Shown one piece after another: positions 1-8,817 of a DNA stretch of 64,000 bases. The notes under the pieces are model-generated. The model ran no database searches and had not been told where the DNA came from. It saw nothing but the letters and a program-made list of their open reading frames with translations. The first letter of the stretch is position 1. Every line of letters starts with the position of its first letter. Both the position numbers and the translations under genes were made by a program. The stretch comes from JAWXCB01 sp034440455 (GTDB lineage Bacteria; Bacteroidota; Bacteroidia; Chitinophagales; CAIOSU01), in assembly GCA_034440455.1 (NCBI GenBank), contig JAWXCB010000129.1:1-64000 (forward strand), in the 5' to 3' direction.

Positions 1-156
1 CATGTCTCTCCTCCTCACTTTCTGTCCTAAAATAAGTTTACAGGTAAAAATTTCAACATGCTCATCGTTGCGCCACTTTATCAGTTCGTCTAATTTTTTT
101 CCGAGGAGGAGGGCGATAAACACATTGGCATCTGAGACAACGCGGTCGGGCTTCAT
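1..156 (-). CDS. PIN-domain toxin-like protein, partial (cut by window edge)
   Basis: The frame opens with ATG at 156 and stays open for 52 codons to the window edge, so only the N-terminus is seen. It reads MKPDRVVSDANVFIALLLG, matching the start of PIN nucleases, where the D-x-N at residues 9-11 carries the first metal-binding aspartate. The following hydrophobic strand and short helix also fit the 'putative toxin, PIN family' group. The ATG overlaps the stop of the upstream small gene by four bases (ATGA, 153-156), the usual translational coupling of antitoxin and toxin. In the family the protein is an RNase held by its partner; that role is inferred. Catalytic residues further on are outside the window. 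Confidence 0.6.
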   Translation of the reverse strand, partial: MKPDRVVSDANVFIALLLGKKLDELIKWRNDEHVEIFTCKLILGQKVRRRDM

Positions 157-362
157 TTCCGCTTGCGTTTTCTGCGCACGTCATTCACCCTATCACAGAT
201 TTCTTTGATGCTGATGGTATTTTTCTTCACCGGTTTGTTTAGCCGTCTTGTCTCCTCCAGCAGGGCTTTTCTTTCCAGCGCATCTAATAGCTGCTGCTCG
301 TCAGCCTTCATCGCTTCAACATACGTTGTAATTTTATCAACTCTATTGGAAGTGTATTCCAT
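153..362 (-). CDS. small charged protein, probable antitoxin partner of the PIN protein
   Basis: A 69-residue, strongly charged, mostly helical protein ending in a basic RRKRKRK tail. It sits directly upstream of the PIN gene and overlaps it by ATGA, which is why it is called an antitoxin; no named domain is recognised. I place the start at ATG 362. A longer reading from TTG 380 would begin inside a perfect TAnnTTTG promoter element at 378-385 and is therefore unlikely. The basic C-terminus could bind DNA or the toxin, but this is inference. Confidence 0.5.
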   Translation of the reverse strand: MEYTSNRVDKITTYVEAMKADEQQLLDALERKALLEETRRLNKPVKKNTISIKEICDRVNDVRRKRKRK

Positions 363-377
363 TTCGGAATGTTTAGT

Positions 378-385
378 CAAAGTTA
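378..385 (-). promoter_or_regulatory. Bacteroidota -7 promoter element for the antitoxin/PIN pair
   Basis: On the minus strand this reads TAACTTTG, a perfect match to the Bacteroidota -7 consensus TAnnTTTG, 15 bases before the ATG at 362. No clear TTG (-33) element is seen upstream. Confidence 0.45.
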
Positions 386-578
386 ATGAAAATGAAAATG
401 CTCCATTCCTTCATATCGTGTAAAAGCAATGGAAGGTCGAAAGATAATCCTCCATCATGTGCTCCAAGTCTGTCTGCGGAAGACTTGAAACAACAGTGGG
501 TTGGATGAAGGCTTGGCTGTAGACTAAAGATACGTGAGGGGGTAGATGAATTTGTTTTCTTTCTATTACTTTTATGGC

Positions 579-2228
579 ATGAAATATTTACGCTTCCTTT
601 TTATTCTTTTATTAAGCATACCAATTACTGAAACTTTTTCTCAAGTTCCTCATTGGTCTTGGGCAAAAAGTGTTGAAGGAAATGACTTTGATTATTGTTA
701 TAGTGTGGCCACCGATGCTAATGGCAATATCTATATAACAGGAGAATTTGCAAATTCGACAATAACCTTTGGGGACTCAGTTTTTACAAGTATTGGATCC
801 TCATCAGACCTTTTTATTGCAAAGTATGATTCATCCGGAGATGTCCTTTGGGCAAGAAAGGTCGGTGGACTTGGAAATGAAGCAGGCAGAAGTATTGTCG
901 TTGATGTCAATTCAAACCTATTTCTCACTGGCTATTTTTATAGCCCAACACTCACCTTCGGAAATACCACGTTAATTAATAATGGAGGTGCAGGAATTAG
1001 TGATGTTTTCGTTGCAAAGTACGATTCAGAAGGAAATGTTCTTTGGGCGAAAAGTGGAGACGGAAATACTTCCGATTGGAGTTATGGTGCAACTACTGAC
1101 CAATTTGGCAATGTGTGTATTACCGGAGAGTTCCATAGTCCTTCTATTACTTTTGGGAATATCACATTAACCAATGCTGGCAACGGAAACATTTTTGTGG
1201 TGAAATATGACTCTTTAGGGATTCTACAATGGGCAAAAAGCGCTGGAGGAAGTTATTACGATCAAGGATTTGCAATTACTTCCGATGAAGTTGGTAATGT
1301 TTACGTTACTGGAGAATTTTCCAGTGATTCTTTGCTTTTCGGAAGCGACACCTTATTTAACGCTGGTTTAGCTGATATTTTTATCGCTAAGTATGATCAA
1401 GCCGGAAACATATTATGGGTAAAAAGTGCAAGTGGAAAGTTTTCCGATTTTGCTTACGGAATAACTTACGATAGCGGCAATCTTTTTCTCACCGGCTTCT
1501 TTGACAGTCCTTCGCTTCCTTTTGACACTATTACTTTAACAAATGCTGGGATACGAGATGTCTTCGTTGTGAAGTATGATACATCGGGAAATGTAATTTG
1601 GGCTAAAAGTTCCGGAGGAAATGCTGAAGATTGGGGATATAGTATTTCAACAGATGAAAATAGTAACGTATGGGTGACTGGATACTTTAAAAGCAACATG
1701 ATGACATTTGACAGTAATAATACTTTGGCAAATTCAGGTGGTAAAGATGTTTTTATATCCAAGTACGATTCAGATGGAAATATTATTTGGGTTAATGCAG
1801 TAGGAAGTAACGATGATGATGAAGGCTTGGCAATTGCATCCAACAAAAATGGAAGCATTTATGTGGCAGGTAATTTTAAAAGTTCTACAATAAGTTTTGG
1901 CACTACAACTTTGACAAATAATGGCAGCAATGATATTTTCATTGGAAAACTCGGAAACTCTACAAACACTTCAATAAATGAATTTCGAATAAATAATTCT
2001 GTTACAATTTTTCCTAATCCAGCAAACAAAACATTTACAATTTCTACTCCTCGGGATGCAAGACAAGTTCAAATATTCAATCTTAATGGGCAGCTTCTAA
2101 AATCAATTTCTATACAAGCAGAAAGCACTCAGGAGTTTTCCTTAACCAATGATGGTATTTATTTGATTAGGGTAATTTTTGATGGTTACTCAGTCTCAAA
2201 GAAAATTCTTGTAAACGATAAAAAATAG
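579..2228 (+). CDS. secreted SBBP-repeat beta-propeller protein with T9SS sorting domain
   Basis: A 549-residue protein. The chosen start, ATG 579, gives a clean signal peptide (MKYLRFLFILLLSIPITETF, cleavage near SQ); an in-frame ATG at 546 would put 11 residues in front of it. The body holds seven repeats of about 60-65 residues, each with a 'GN-[IVL]-[YF]-[ILV]-TGEF/GYF' strand followed by 'D-x-FIAKYDSSG-x-x-LWAKS', the SBBP beta-propeller signature; seven blades would close one propeller. The last ~75 residues (from about residue 475: SVTIFPNPANKTFTIS... to the end) are a T9SS type A sorting domain. The protein is therefore expected to be exported across the outer membrane and anchored or released. 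The ligand is unknown. It is convergent with ftsZ. Confidence 0.8.
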   Translation: MKYLRFLFILLLSIPITETFSQVPHWSWAKSVEGNDFDYCYSVATDANGNIYITGEFANSTITFGDSVFTSIGSSSDLFIAKYDSSGDVLWARKVGGLGNEAGRSIVVDVNSNLFLTGYFYSPTLTFGNTTLINNGGAGISDVFVAKYDSEGNVLWAKSGDGNTSDWSYGATTDQFGNVCITGEFHSPSITFGNITLTNAGNGNIFVVKYDSLGILQWAKSAGGSYYDQGFAITSDEVGNVYVTGEFSSDSLLFGSDTLFNAGLADIFIAKYDQAGNILWVKSASGKFSDFAYGITYDSGNLFLTGFFDSPSLPFDTITLTNAGIRDVFVVKYDTSGNVIWAKSSGGNAEDWGYSISTDENSNVWVTGYFKSNMMTFDSNNTLANSGGKDVFISKYDSDGNIIWVNAVGSNDDDEGLAIASNKNGSIYVAGNFKSSTISFGTTTLTNNGSNDIFIGKLGNSTNTSINEFRINNSVTIFPNPANKTFTISTPRDARQVQIFNLNGQLLKSISIQAESTQEFSLTNDGIYLIRVIFDGYSVSKKILVNDKK

Positions 2229-2357
2229 GTATTGCCCTCCTGCTAAACTACACCATCAAACAGAGCCTATAGGAAAAAAACACGTACGCGCCAAACAAAT
2301 GCACATCCCTGTATTTCAGGGCTGGAAACTGCAAACAGAAAACCGCAAACGAAAAAC

Positions 2358-3902
2358 TCAATCCACGTTATCGTGGAGGAAAGAATTATTCTTCTTCATC
2401 GTAGTGCCTTCATCCACATCGTTGGAGAGCGTATAGCGCGACAATGCTGATTCCGAAGAATGCGGTGGCGTGTTGCCAAGTTGAATATTTCTACGCTTGT
2501 AGGCAGGCTCGTTTTCCAAATCGCTCAACCGTTGCGGAGTGCGGTAGCTCTGCTGGCTGAGGAGTCCCGCCCTGCGCTCCTGCATCGCCTGCTGCTCGCT
2601 GCGTACGGGTTGCTGCGGCTGTGGTTCATTCTTCTCCTGCTTCATCGTAATCACAAACGAATCGTTTGTTACAGGCGGTGGCGTTGTTTTCTCCACAGGC
2701 GGAATGAACGCAGGCTCTTTCGGCTGCGGCTGGTTCGCCACCGGCTCATTGGTTTCCTTTGGCGTTTCAACGGTGCGCGCGTTCACATCCAAATCAATCG
2801 TCACCGGCTTGTCAAACAAAGTTGTCGCAGCATCGTCTTCAATTTTCGGCTGCGGCTTTTTCATTCCATCAAAGGGCAGCACGAGCTTGTTTGATTTTTT
2901 CGATAAGTCGGGTACCAACTCTTTTTCTTCAAAGCCTGTTGCAATCACCGTTACGCTGATTTTTTCACCAAGTATTTCATCATCGCATGTTCCGAAAATC
3001 ATATCGGTGTCTGAGCCGCAGGCAGAGCGGATGTAGTCGCTGATTTCATCAATCTCATCAATAGTAACCTGGTTTTTACCGGAGCCTGATGTGATGTTGA
3101 GCAGAATTTTTTGAGCGCCTATAATATTATTGTCGTTGATGAGCGGTGAAGAAAGCGCTGACTGAATCGCCTTCAATGCGCGGTCTTCTCCTTCGGCAGT
3201 TGCAGAACCCATGATTGCCACTCCACTGTTTTTCATCACGTGCTGCACATCGGCAAAATCCACGTTCACCTGACCGGCAACAGTGATGATTTCAGAAATG
3301 GAACGCGCGGCAATGGCAAGAATATTATCAGCTTTCGCAAACGCATCAGAGCGCGTGAGGTTGCCGTAAATCTCGCGGATTTTATCATTTGAAATAATGA
3401 TGATACTATCTACATTCTGGCGCAATTCTTCAATACCGACTTTCGCCTGGTTGAGTTTTCTTTTTCCCTCAAAATAAAACGGAGTGGTAACGATGCCCAC
3501 CGTGAGGATGCCCATTTCCTTCGCAAGTTTTGCAATCACGGGCGCTGCGCCTGTTCCCGTGCCGCCACCCATGCCTGCTGTAACAAACACCATCTTGGTA
3601 TTTTTCTCGAGCAACTCGCGCACTTCTTCCACCGATTCTTCCGCAGATTTTTTTCCCACTTCAGGATAGGAGCCTGCGCCCAAGCCTTTCGTGAGCGAAG
3701 GACCGAGCTGAATTTTATTTGGAATAGGGCTGAGTTCCATCGCCTGCGCATCCGTATTGCAAATCACAAAATTCACCCCGCGGATGCCTTGCTGAAACAT
3801 GTGATTCACGGCATTGCTGCCGCCACCGCCCACTCCTACTACTTTAATAATCGAAGCCTGCTCTTTGGGCAAATCAAATGTGATGGTTGGCACACTGTTC
3901 AT
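2358..3902 (-). CDS. ftsZ: cell division GTPase FtsZ
   Basis: FtsZ forms the cytokinetic ring. The 514-residue protein has the nucleotide-binding GGGGSN (25-30), the tubulin signature GMGGGTGTGAAP (110-121) and the catalytic T7-loop NVDFAD (213-218). After the globular core (to about residue 330) comes a long linker rich in P, Q and E. The tail carries a conserved-looking LENEPAYKRR segment and ends NNSFLHDNVD, typical of Bacteroidota FtsZ. It is longer than E. coli FtsZ because of the linker. The ATG overlaps the stop of the upstream ftsA-like gene (ATGA, 3899-3902), and ftsZ is the last gene of the dcw cluster. About 130 bases separate it from the convergent propeller gene, with no obvious hairpin terminator. 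Confidence 0.97.
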   Translation of the reverse strand: MNSVPTITFDLPKEQASIIKVVGVGGGGSNAVNHMFQQGIRGVNFVICNTDAQAMELSPIPNKIQLGPSLTKGLGAGSYPEVGKKSAEESVEEVRELLEKNTKMVFVTAGMGGGTGTGAAPVIAKLAKEMGILTVGIVTTPFYFEGKRKLNQAKVGIEELRQNVDSIIIISNDKIREIYGNLTRSDAFAKADNILAIAARSISEIITVAGQVNVDFADVQHVMKNSGVAIMGSATAEGEDRALKAIQSALSSPLINDNNIIGAQKILLNITSGSGKNQVTIDEIDEISDYIRSACGSDTDMIFGTCDDEILGEKISVTVIATGFEEKELVPDLSKKSNKLVLPFDGMKKPQPKIEDDAATTLFDKPVTIDLDVNARTVETPKETNEPVANQPQPKEPAFIPPVEKTTPPPVTNDSFVITMKQEKNEPQPQQPVRSEQQAMQERRAGLLSQQSYRTPQRLSDLENEPAYKRRNIQLGNTPPHSSESALSRYTLSNDVDEGTTMKKNNSFLHDNVD

Positions 3903-5236
3903 TGGTGTTTATTTTTTGCGCTGTGCGCAAGTGCGCGGGCAGCGGTATTGGTTAATTTTTTTTCACTTTGCCCAGACTGATATTTCAGCGCTTCGCTTCC
4001 TTTAATAATCAGCCCGATGGTGGTCGAGTTGGTGGGGTTGCGCATTTCCATGTCAATGCCGTTGCTGAGATGCTCCACCGCATAGCCGATTCTTGCGGAC
4101 ATGCCGGTGTGTTTCTGCACCATCGCATCCAGTTGCTTCAGTTGCGCACCCCCGCCCGTCACCACAAATCCTTTTTTGATTTCTTTTTCTAATCCTGAAT
4201 TTTTGATTTCGAGCAATGCCATGTCGAGAATTTCTTCCATCCGCGCCTGAATAATCTGCGCGAGATTTTTCACCGACACTTCTTTCGGCTCGCCATTCTT
4301 GCCGGGAATGGTTGCGATTTCATTCTGCCTCACCATCTCAGCTGATGCGAATCCCGATTTCACTTTTAATAATTCCGCTTCATTGCGCATCACCATGCAG
4401 CCGTTCTTCACATCTTCGGTGATGCTATTGCTGCCGAAGGGAATCACTGCAGAATATTTCAAATAGCCATCCTTGAATAACACAACATGTGATGCGCTCG
4501 CGCCAATATCAAGCAACGCAACGCCCTCGCGTTTTTCATCATCACTCAGATTGGCAGAAGCTGCCGACATATAGCCGGGAATCAGCGCTACAATGTGCAG
4601 CCCTGTCTTTTGCAAACATTCGTGAATGTTCTTCGCCACTTCCGCATTGCCCGTCACCACTTGCAATTCCACTTCTAATTTTTTTCCTGTCATCCCAACC
4701 GGGTCGCTCACTTCATTGCCGTCAATAAAAAAACGCTGCGGAAAAAAGTGCAGCACCTTATCGCCTTGCTGTAATTCTAAATCGCGCATTTCATCAAGCA
4801 ACTCTATTACTTCTTCTATCAAAATTTCTTTCTCCGCGTTTTTTCTTGACGAAGTGTTTTTGTAAGTAAAGCGCTTCGTGTACGTTCCCGGAATGCTCAC
4901 GTACACATTCGTTACAGGCATCCCCGAAAAAAGCGACAAATCATCAATCACCACTTTCAGCGCTTTTGCAGTTTCATCCGGCTCGGTGATTAAGCCGCGC
5001 GTGATGCCCGCTGATTCTGTTTCCGCCATGCCGAGCACATCCACTTTTCCCGATGCGTTCATGCTGCCCGCCACCGCGCGGATTTTGCGCGAGCCTAAAT
5101 CAATGCCGAACACAGGCTTTAATGTTTGCTGCTGCGCAACAGCATTAAAGAAATTCTGCTCCGCAGAGAAACTGCTCACGTCATCGTTCAGATTGAACTG
5201 ACGCGGCACGTAGTTGTTATTTGATTCGCGCAACAT
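3899..5236 (-). CDS. second, degenerate FtsA-like protein between ftsA and ftsZ
   Basis: A 445-residue actin-fold protein that aligns over its full length with the FtsA encoded just upstream: shared blocks include DPVGM-x-G, NLA-x-IIQARMEEI, the adenosine motif VVTGGGAQLKQL and ARIGY-x-x-EHLS. The nucleotide site looks damaged. Phosphate-1 reads GIDLGSRK (residues 44-51) instead of GLDIGTTK. Phosphate-2 reads LLDIGASASH (241-250) instead of LVDIGGGTTD, so the Gly-rich turn and the Asp are gone. The C-terminus (SAKNKHQ) lacks the Trp-containing amphipathic helix seen in the neighbour. An N-terminal extension of about 43 residues is unique to this copy. ATG 5236 is preferred; a TTG at 5245 would overlap the ftsA stop. 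It may bind FtsA or FtsZ without ATP turnover; this is inference. Confidence 0.88.
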   Translation of the reverse strand: MLRESNNNYVPRQFNLNDDVSSFSAEQNFFNAVAQQQTLKPVFGIDLGSRKIRAVAGSMNASGKVDVLGMAETESAGITRGLITEPDETAKALKVVIDDLSLFSGMPVTNVYVSIPGTYTKRFTYKNTSSRKNAEKEILIEEVIELLDEMRDLELQQGDKVLHFFPQRFFIDGNEVSDPVGMTGKKLEVELQVVTGNAEVAKNIHECLQKTGLHIVALIPGYMSAASANLSDDEKREGVALLDIGASASHVVLFKDGYLKYSAVIPFGSNSITEDVKNGCMVMRNEAELLKVKSGFASAEMVRQNEIATIPGKNGEPKEVSVKNLAQIIQARMEEILDMALLEIKNSGLEKEIKKGFVVTGGGAQLKQLDAMVQKHTGMSARIGYAVEHLSNGIDMEMRNPTNSTTIGLIIKGSEALKYQSGQSEKKLTNTAARALAHSAKNKHQ

Positions 5237-5241
5237 GAATA

Positions 5242-6567
5242 TCAATAATCGTTTTGCATGTCCTTCTCCAAGAAATCTTTTCCTTTATCGAAAATCGTTT
5301 CCCACCAATTTTTCTTCGTTGATGATTTTACAGTCAGCTTCGGCTCCGCATCTGTTTTCACTTCCGCAGTTACTACTGCTTGTGATTTCACGCCCCGCTG
5401 CTTTATGTCTTCATAGCCTTTTATAATCAATCCGATACCAGTGGAGAACATGGGGTTCTTCACTTCGTTTCCTCCTTTGCTGAGATGCTCCGTGGGGTAG
5501 CCGATACGTGCTTCCATGCCTGTGACAAATTCAACCAACTGCACAAGATGCTTCAGTTGCGCACCACCGCCTGTAATCACAATGCCGCCACTCAGCTTTT
5601 TCTCAAAACCGGAAACGCGAATTTCCTGATACACCAACTCGATGATTTCTTCCATTCTCGCCTGGATGATACTCGCGAGGTTACGCAGCGAAATTTCTTT
5701 CGGCTTTCTTCCCATCAAACTTTGCACGCTCACCACCGCGCTCTCCTGATTTTCAATTGCATAAGCGGAACCGTATTGCAGCTTCAACTTCTCCGCCTGC
5801 TCGCGCATAATGAGGCAGCCTTCTTTAATATCATCCGTTATGACATTTCCCGCAAGCGGAATCACCGCAGTGTGGCGAATGATGCCATTCTGGAAAATTG
5901 CGATGTCCGTAGTGCCGCCACCAATGTCCACAAGCGCAATGCCTGCTTCTTTTTCTTCATCCGTCAGCACGGCTGCCGCAGATGCGAGCGGCTCCAGCAC
6001 GAGGTCGGCTGCTTCTAATCCTGATTTCTCCACGCAGCGATTGATATTCTGCGCGGCTGAAACTTGTCCTGTGATGATATGAAAATTCGCTTCGAGTCTG
6101 TTGCCCGCCATGCCTACGGGGTCTTTTATGCCCTGCTCATGATCAACGATAAACTCCTGCGGCAGCACGTGAATGATGCGGTCGCCCGGTGGCATCGCCA
6201 GTTTGTACATATCCAGAATGAGCTTCTTCACGTCATCGCGCGAAATCTCCATGTCGTTGCTGTCGCGCGTGAGGATGCCGCGATGCTGCATACTCTTGAT
6301 GTGCTGCCCTGCTATGCCGACATACACTTTCTTCACCTGTGCGCCTGTTTTTTCCGACACCTCCTTGATGACTTTCTCAATCGCATCAACCGTCTTGGCG
6401 ATGTTCGCCACGACACCGCGCATCACGCCCAGCGAATCGGTTTTCGCCATGCCGAGTACTTCGACTTTTTCGTGTTCGTTGATGCGTCCTACAATTGCGC
6501 AAACTTTTGTTGTGCCGATATCCAGCCCAACTACAATTTCACCGGGTGCGTATTCTATGGTTGGCAT
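5242..6567 (-). CDS. ftsA: cell division protein FtsA
   Basis: FtsA is the actin-like ATPase that tethers FtsZ to the inner membrane. The 441-residue protein has intact phosphate-1 GLDIGTTK (14-21), phosphate-2 LVDIGGGTTD (212-221) and adenosine motif VITGGGAQL (330-338). A C-terminal amphipathic segment around NWWETIFDKGKDFLEK (about 419-435) would serve as the membrane-targeting helix. The start ATG directly abuts the ftsQ stop, and the stop lies 5 bases before the ATG of the paralogous gene. It is the canonical FtsA of this cluster. Confidence 0.95.
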   Translation of the reverse strand: MPTIEYAPGEIVVGLDIGTTKVCAIVGRINEHEKVEVLGMAKTDSLGVMRGVVANIAKTVDAIEKVIKEVSEKTGAQVKKVYVGIAGQHIKSMQHRGILTRDSNDMEISRDDVKKLILDMYKLAMPPGDRIIHVLPQEFIVDHEQGIKDPVGMAGNRLEANFHIITGQVSAAQNINRCVEKSGLEAADLVLEPLASAAAVLTDEEKEAGIALVDIGGGTTDIAIFQNGIIRHTAVIPLAGNVITDDIKEGCLIMREQAEKLKLQYGSAYAIENQESAVVSVQSLMGRKPKEISLRNLASIIQARMEEIIELVYQEIRVSGFEKKLSGGIVITGGGAQLKHLVQLVEFVTGMEARIGYPTEHLSKGGNEVKNPMFSTGIGLIIKGYEDIKQRGVKSQAVVTAEVKTDAEPKLTVKSSTKKNWWETIFDKGKDFLEKDMQNDY

Positions 6568-7368
6568 TCAGAAATTATTTTTAGTGCAAACAATCTGGTC
6601 TTTGAATTTCAGGTTGATGATGCGGTAATCTTCAGCGTCAAAATTCTTCAGCACCTCTTTGTAAAAAATCATCAGCTTGTGAAACTTCGCGTCCATCTCC
6701 TCTACTCTTCCGAATTTGATGATGTGGTTGCCGAGCTTGGGAATCAATTCAAAATCTCCGCTCTCCGTTACATGAATCTGCTCGAACTGCGCTTTCCAGA
6801 ATTCATCTTTTGCGATGAACCTGCACAACTCCAACAAACTGTGAAAAACCTCTGAACTGTCTGTATTTTCAACGCTTCCGGTAGCCACCACCACCCTTGC
6901 GGTAAATTTAGACGAGAGGGGCATCTTCTGTCCGTTCACATCGAGATAATAACTAACAGCGGAATTGTTGACAATTCTCAAGAGCGGTTCTTTTTGTTGG
7001 ACATCCACATGCACCGCGCCTTGCATGCCTGTATAAATTTCTGCGCGTTGCACAAACGGTATCGCTTCCAATTTTTCCTCAATGTCAACGAAGTCAATGC
7101 TGTGCATTTGCAGCCCTTTCAAATCCTGATTGTAGAAGTTGAGAATGGATGCGTGAATGTCTTCTTCATCAAGAAAAAATAAACCGTTTTCATGGTCAAT
7201 TTTAATATACACATTGCTACACTCGCGCATTTTACTGTCGGTAACCGAGCCGCCCAGCACAATTACAAACAAAAACAGCGCGACAATCCATCCGCTGAGT
7301 TTTAATAACCTTCTGAATTTATCCGGCTTTGCAGGTTGCGCTTCTTTGTTATCAATTTTATTTTCCAT
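6568..7368 (-). CDS. ftsQ: cell division protein FtsQ/DivIB
   Basis: A bitopic membrane protein of the divisome. The 266-residue product has a short basic cytoplasmic N-terminus (KPDKFRRLLKLSG), one transmembrane helix (about residues 28-44, WIVALFLFVIVLGGSV) and a periplasmic POTRA-like plus beta domain (FVQRAEIYTGMQGAVHVDVQQ, then SYYLDVNGQKMPLS), as in FtsQ. I prefer ATG 7368; an in-frame TTG at 7377 adds three residues. With ATG it overlaps the 3' end of murC by 11 bases. The stop abuts the ftsA start. Confidence 0.9.
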   Translation of the reverse strand: MENKIDNKEAQPAKPDKFRRLLKLSGWIVALFLFVIVLGGSVTDSKMRECSNVYIKIDHENGLFFLDEEDIHASILNFYNQDLKGLQMHSIDFVDIEEKLEAIPFVQRAEIYTGMQGAVHVDVQQKEPLLRIVNNSAVSYYLDVNGQKMPLSSKFTARVVVATGSVENTDSSEVFHSLLELCRFIAKDEFWKAQFEQIHVTESGDFELIPKLGNHIIKFGRVEEMDAKFHKLMIFYKEVLKNFDAEDYRIINLKFKDQIVCTKNNF

Positions 7369-8722
7369 TGCGTTCAAATATTTTTTTTATGGGTTGCACC
7401 AGCGTGTCAATATCGCCTGCGCCAATAGTGAGCAATGCTTCCGGTTTTTTATTTTCTAAAAATGAAAGCAACTCGCCTTTACTCATCACGCGCTTATTCG
7501 GGTTTTTCATTTCCTGCGTAATCATTGCGGAAGTAACGCCCGGCATGGGTTTCTCGCGCGCGGGATAAATATCAAGAACAATCACTTCATCTGCTTTATC
7601 GAGCGATGCGGCAAATTCTTTGTGCAAATCTTTGGTGCGTGAAAACAGATGCGGCTGAAAGATCGCAGTGATTTTTTTCGCGGGATACATGCTGCGCACC
7701 GCGCCAATCAGCGCGTTAATTTCTTCGGGATGATGCGCGTAATCATCAATAAAAACAAAATCGTTTCTGCTCAACATAAACTCAAACCTGCGCTTCACGC
7801 CTTTGAATGCTGCAAACGCCTCTTTTATTTTTTCCCTCTCAATTCCAAGCTGACGCGCTACGGTATATGCTGCAAGCGCATTCTCGACATTGTGTCTGCC
7901 TCCCATCTGCAATGTCATTCCCGCGATTCCATCATCGCCTGCAATGTCAAAAAAGTATGCGCCTTCATTGAGCGCAGCGTTCGTTACAAAATAATTTGCT
8001 GACGCATCAGAGAAATTATAGGTAAATATTTTCTCCGCTTTCACTTTCGGCAGAATAGAAATTTTACTCTGCCCGATGAAAATTCCTTTCGGTTTTATTT
8101 TTTGCGTGAACTCAATAAATGCTTCTTCTATTTTTTCCCAACTACCGTAAATATCCAAATGGTCGGTGTCAACAGCAGTTACAATTTCCATATCAGGATT
8201 CAAGCGCAGGAACGAGCGGTCAAATTCATCAGCCTCAACTACCACCACATTATTTTTTCCGCGTAAATAGTTCGATTGATAATTCAATGAAATGCCTCCA
8301 AGAAAAGCAGTGCAGTCGTAGCCGCTATGCTTCAGCACATGCGCAATCATGGTTGTAACAGAAGTTTTTCCATGCGAGCCTGCAATAGCTATCGTGAATT
8401 TATCATGCGTGATTTCCTGTAAAATCTCCGAGCGTTTTTTCACCGTGAAATTATTTTGCAGGAAATAATTGAATTGCAAATGCTCTTTCGGAATTGCGGG
8501 AGTATAAACAACCAAATCAATTCCCTGCGGAATTGTTGCAACCGTATCCTCGTAGGTAATCTTCATTCCTTCTTTTTCCAACTGCTTAGTTAGCTCTGTT
8601 TCCGTTTTGTCGTATCCATACACTTGCACACCTTCACTGTTGAAGTGTCTTGCAAGCGCGCTCATGCCGATGCCGCCAATGCCGAGGAAGTAGGTTTTTT
8701 TTATGTTGTTGAAGTCGGGCAT
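7358..8722 (-). CDS. murC: UDP-N-acetylmuramate--L-alanine ligase MurC
   Basis: Adds L-alanine to UDP-MurNAc in the cytoplasm, the first amino acid of the peptidoglycan stem. The 454-residue protein shows the N-terminal GIGGIGMSALA dinucleotide-binding motif (about 14-24), the ATP loop AGSHGKTSVTT (about 113-123), EADEFDRSFL, and the Mur ligase DDYAHHPEEI motif. EADEFDRSF is the MurC/Mpl form; length and cluster context favour MurC over Mpl. A 77-base spacer to murG holds a dispersed palindromic repeat. Confidence 0.95.
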   Translation of the reverse strand: MPDFNNIKKTYFLGIGGIGMSALARHFNSEGVQVYGYDKTETELTKQLEKEGMKITYEDTVATIPQGIDLVVYTPAIPKEHLQFNYFLQNNFTVKKRSEILQEITHDKFTIAIAGSHGKTSVTTMIAHVLKHSGYDCTAFLGGISLNYQSNYLRGKNNVVVVEADEFDRSFLRLNPDMEIVTAVDTDHLDIYGSWEKIEEAFIEFTQKIKPKGIFIGQSKISILPKVKAEKIFTYNFSDASANYFVTNAALNEGAYFFDIAGDDGIAGMTLQMGGRHNVENALAAYTVARQLGIEREKIKEAFAAFKGVKRRFEFMLSRNDFVFIDDYAHHPEEINALIGAVRSMYPAKKITAIFQPHLFSRTKDLHKEFAASLDKADEVIVLDIYPAREKPMPGVTSAMITQEMKNPNKRVMSKGELLSFLENKKPEALLTIGAGDIDTLVQPIKKIFERNGK

Positions 8723-8737
8723 TTGAATCTATTATTC

Positions 8738-8817
8738 GTCATTCTGAGCGAGGCTCTGCGAAGCGAAGAATCTCACACTTTGGATTTAGAGATTCTTCGC
8801 TACCGCTCAGAATGACG
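8738..8817. repeat. dispersed palindromic repeat (family A, full inverted pair), entering the murG 3' end
   Basis: Left arm 8738-8774 begins CGTCATTCTGAGCG and ends AAGCGAAGAATCTC. Right arm 8789-8817 is its approximate reverse complement (GAGATTCTTCGCTACCGCTC, then AGAATGACG). Transcribed, it would form a long hairpin. Related single arms occur at 18283-18313, 21125-21159 and 55454-55499. The right arm supplies the last codons and the stop of murG. Confidence 0.85.

Noticed and set aside
6064..6855. 263-codon plus-strand frame
   Set aside because: Antisense shadow of ftsA and ftsQ; His/Cys-rich composition typical of reversed coding sequence.
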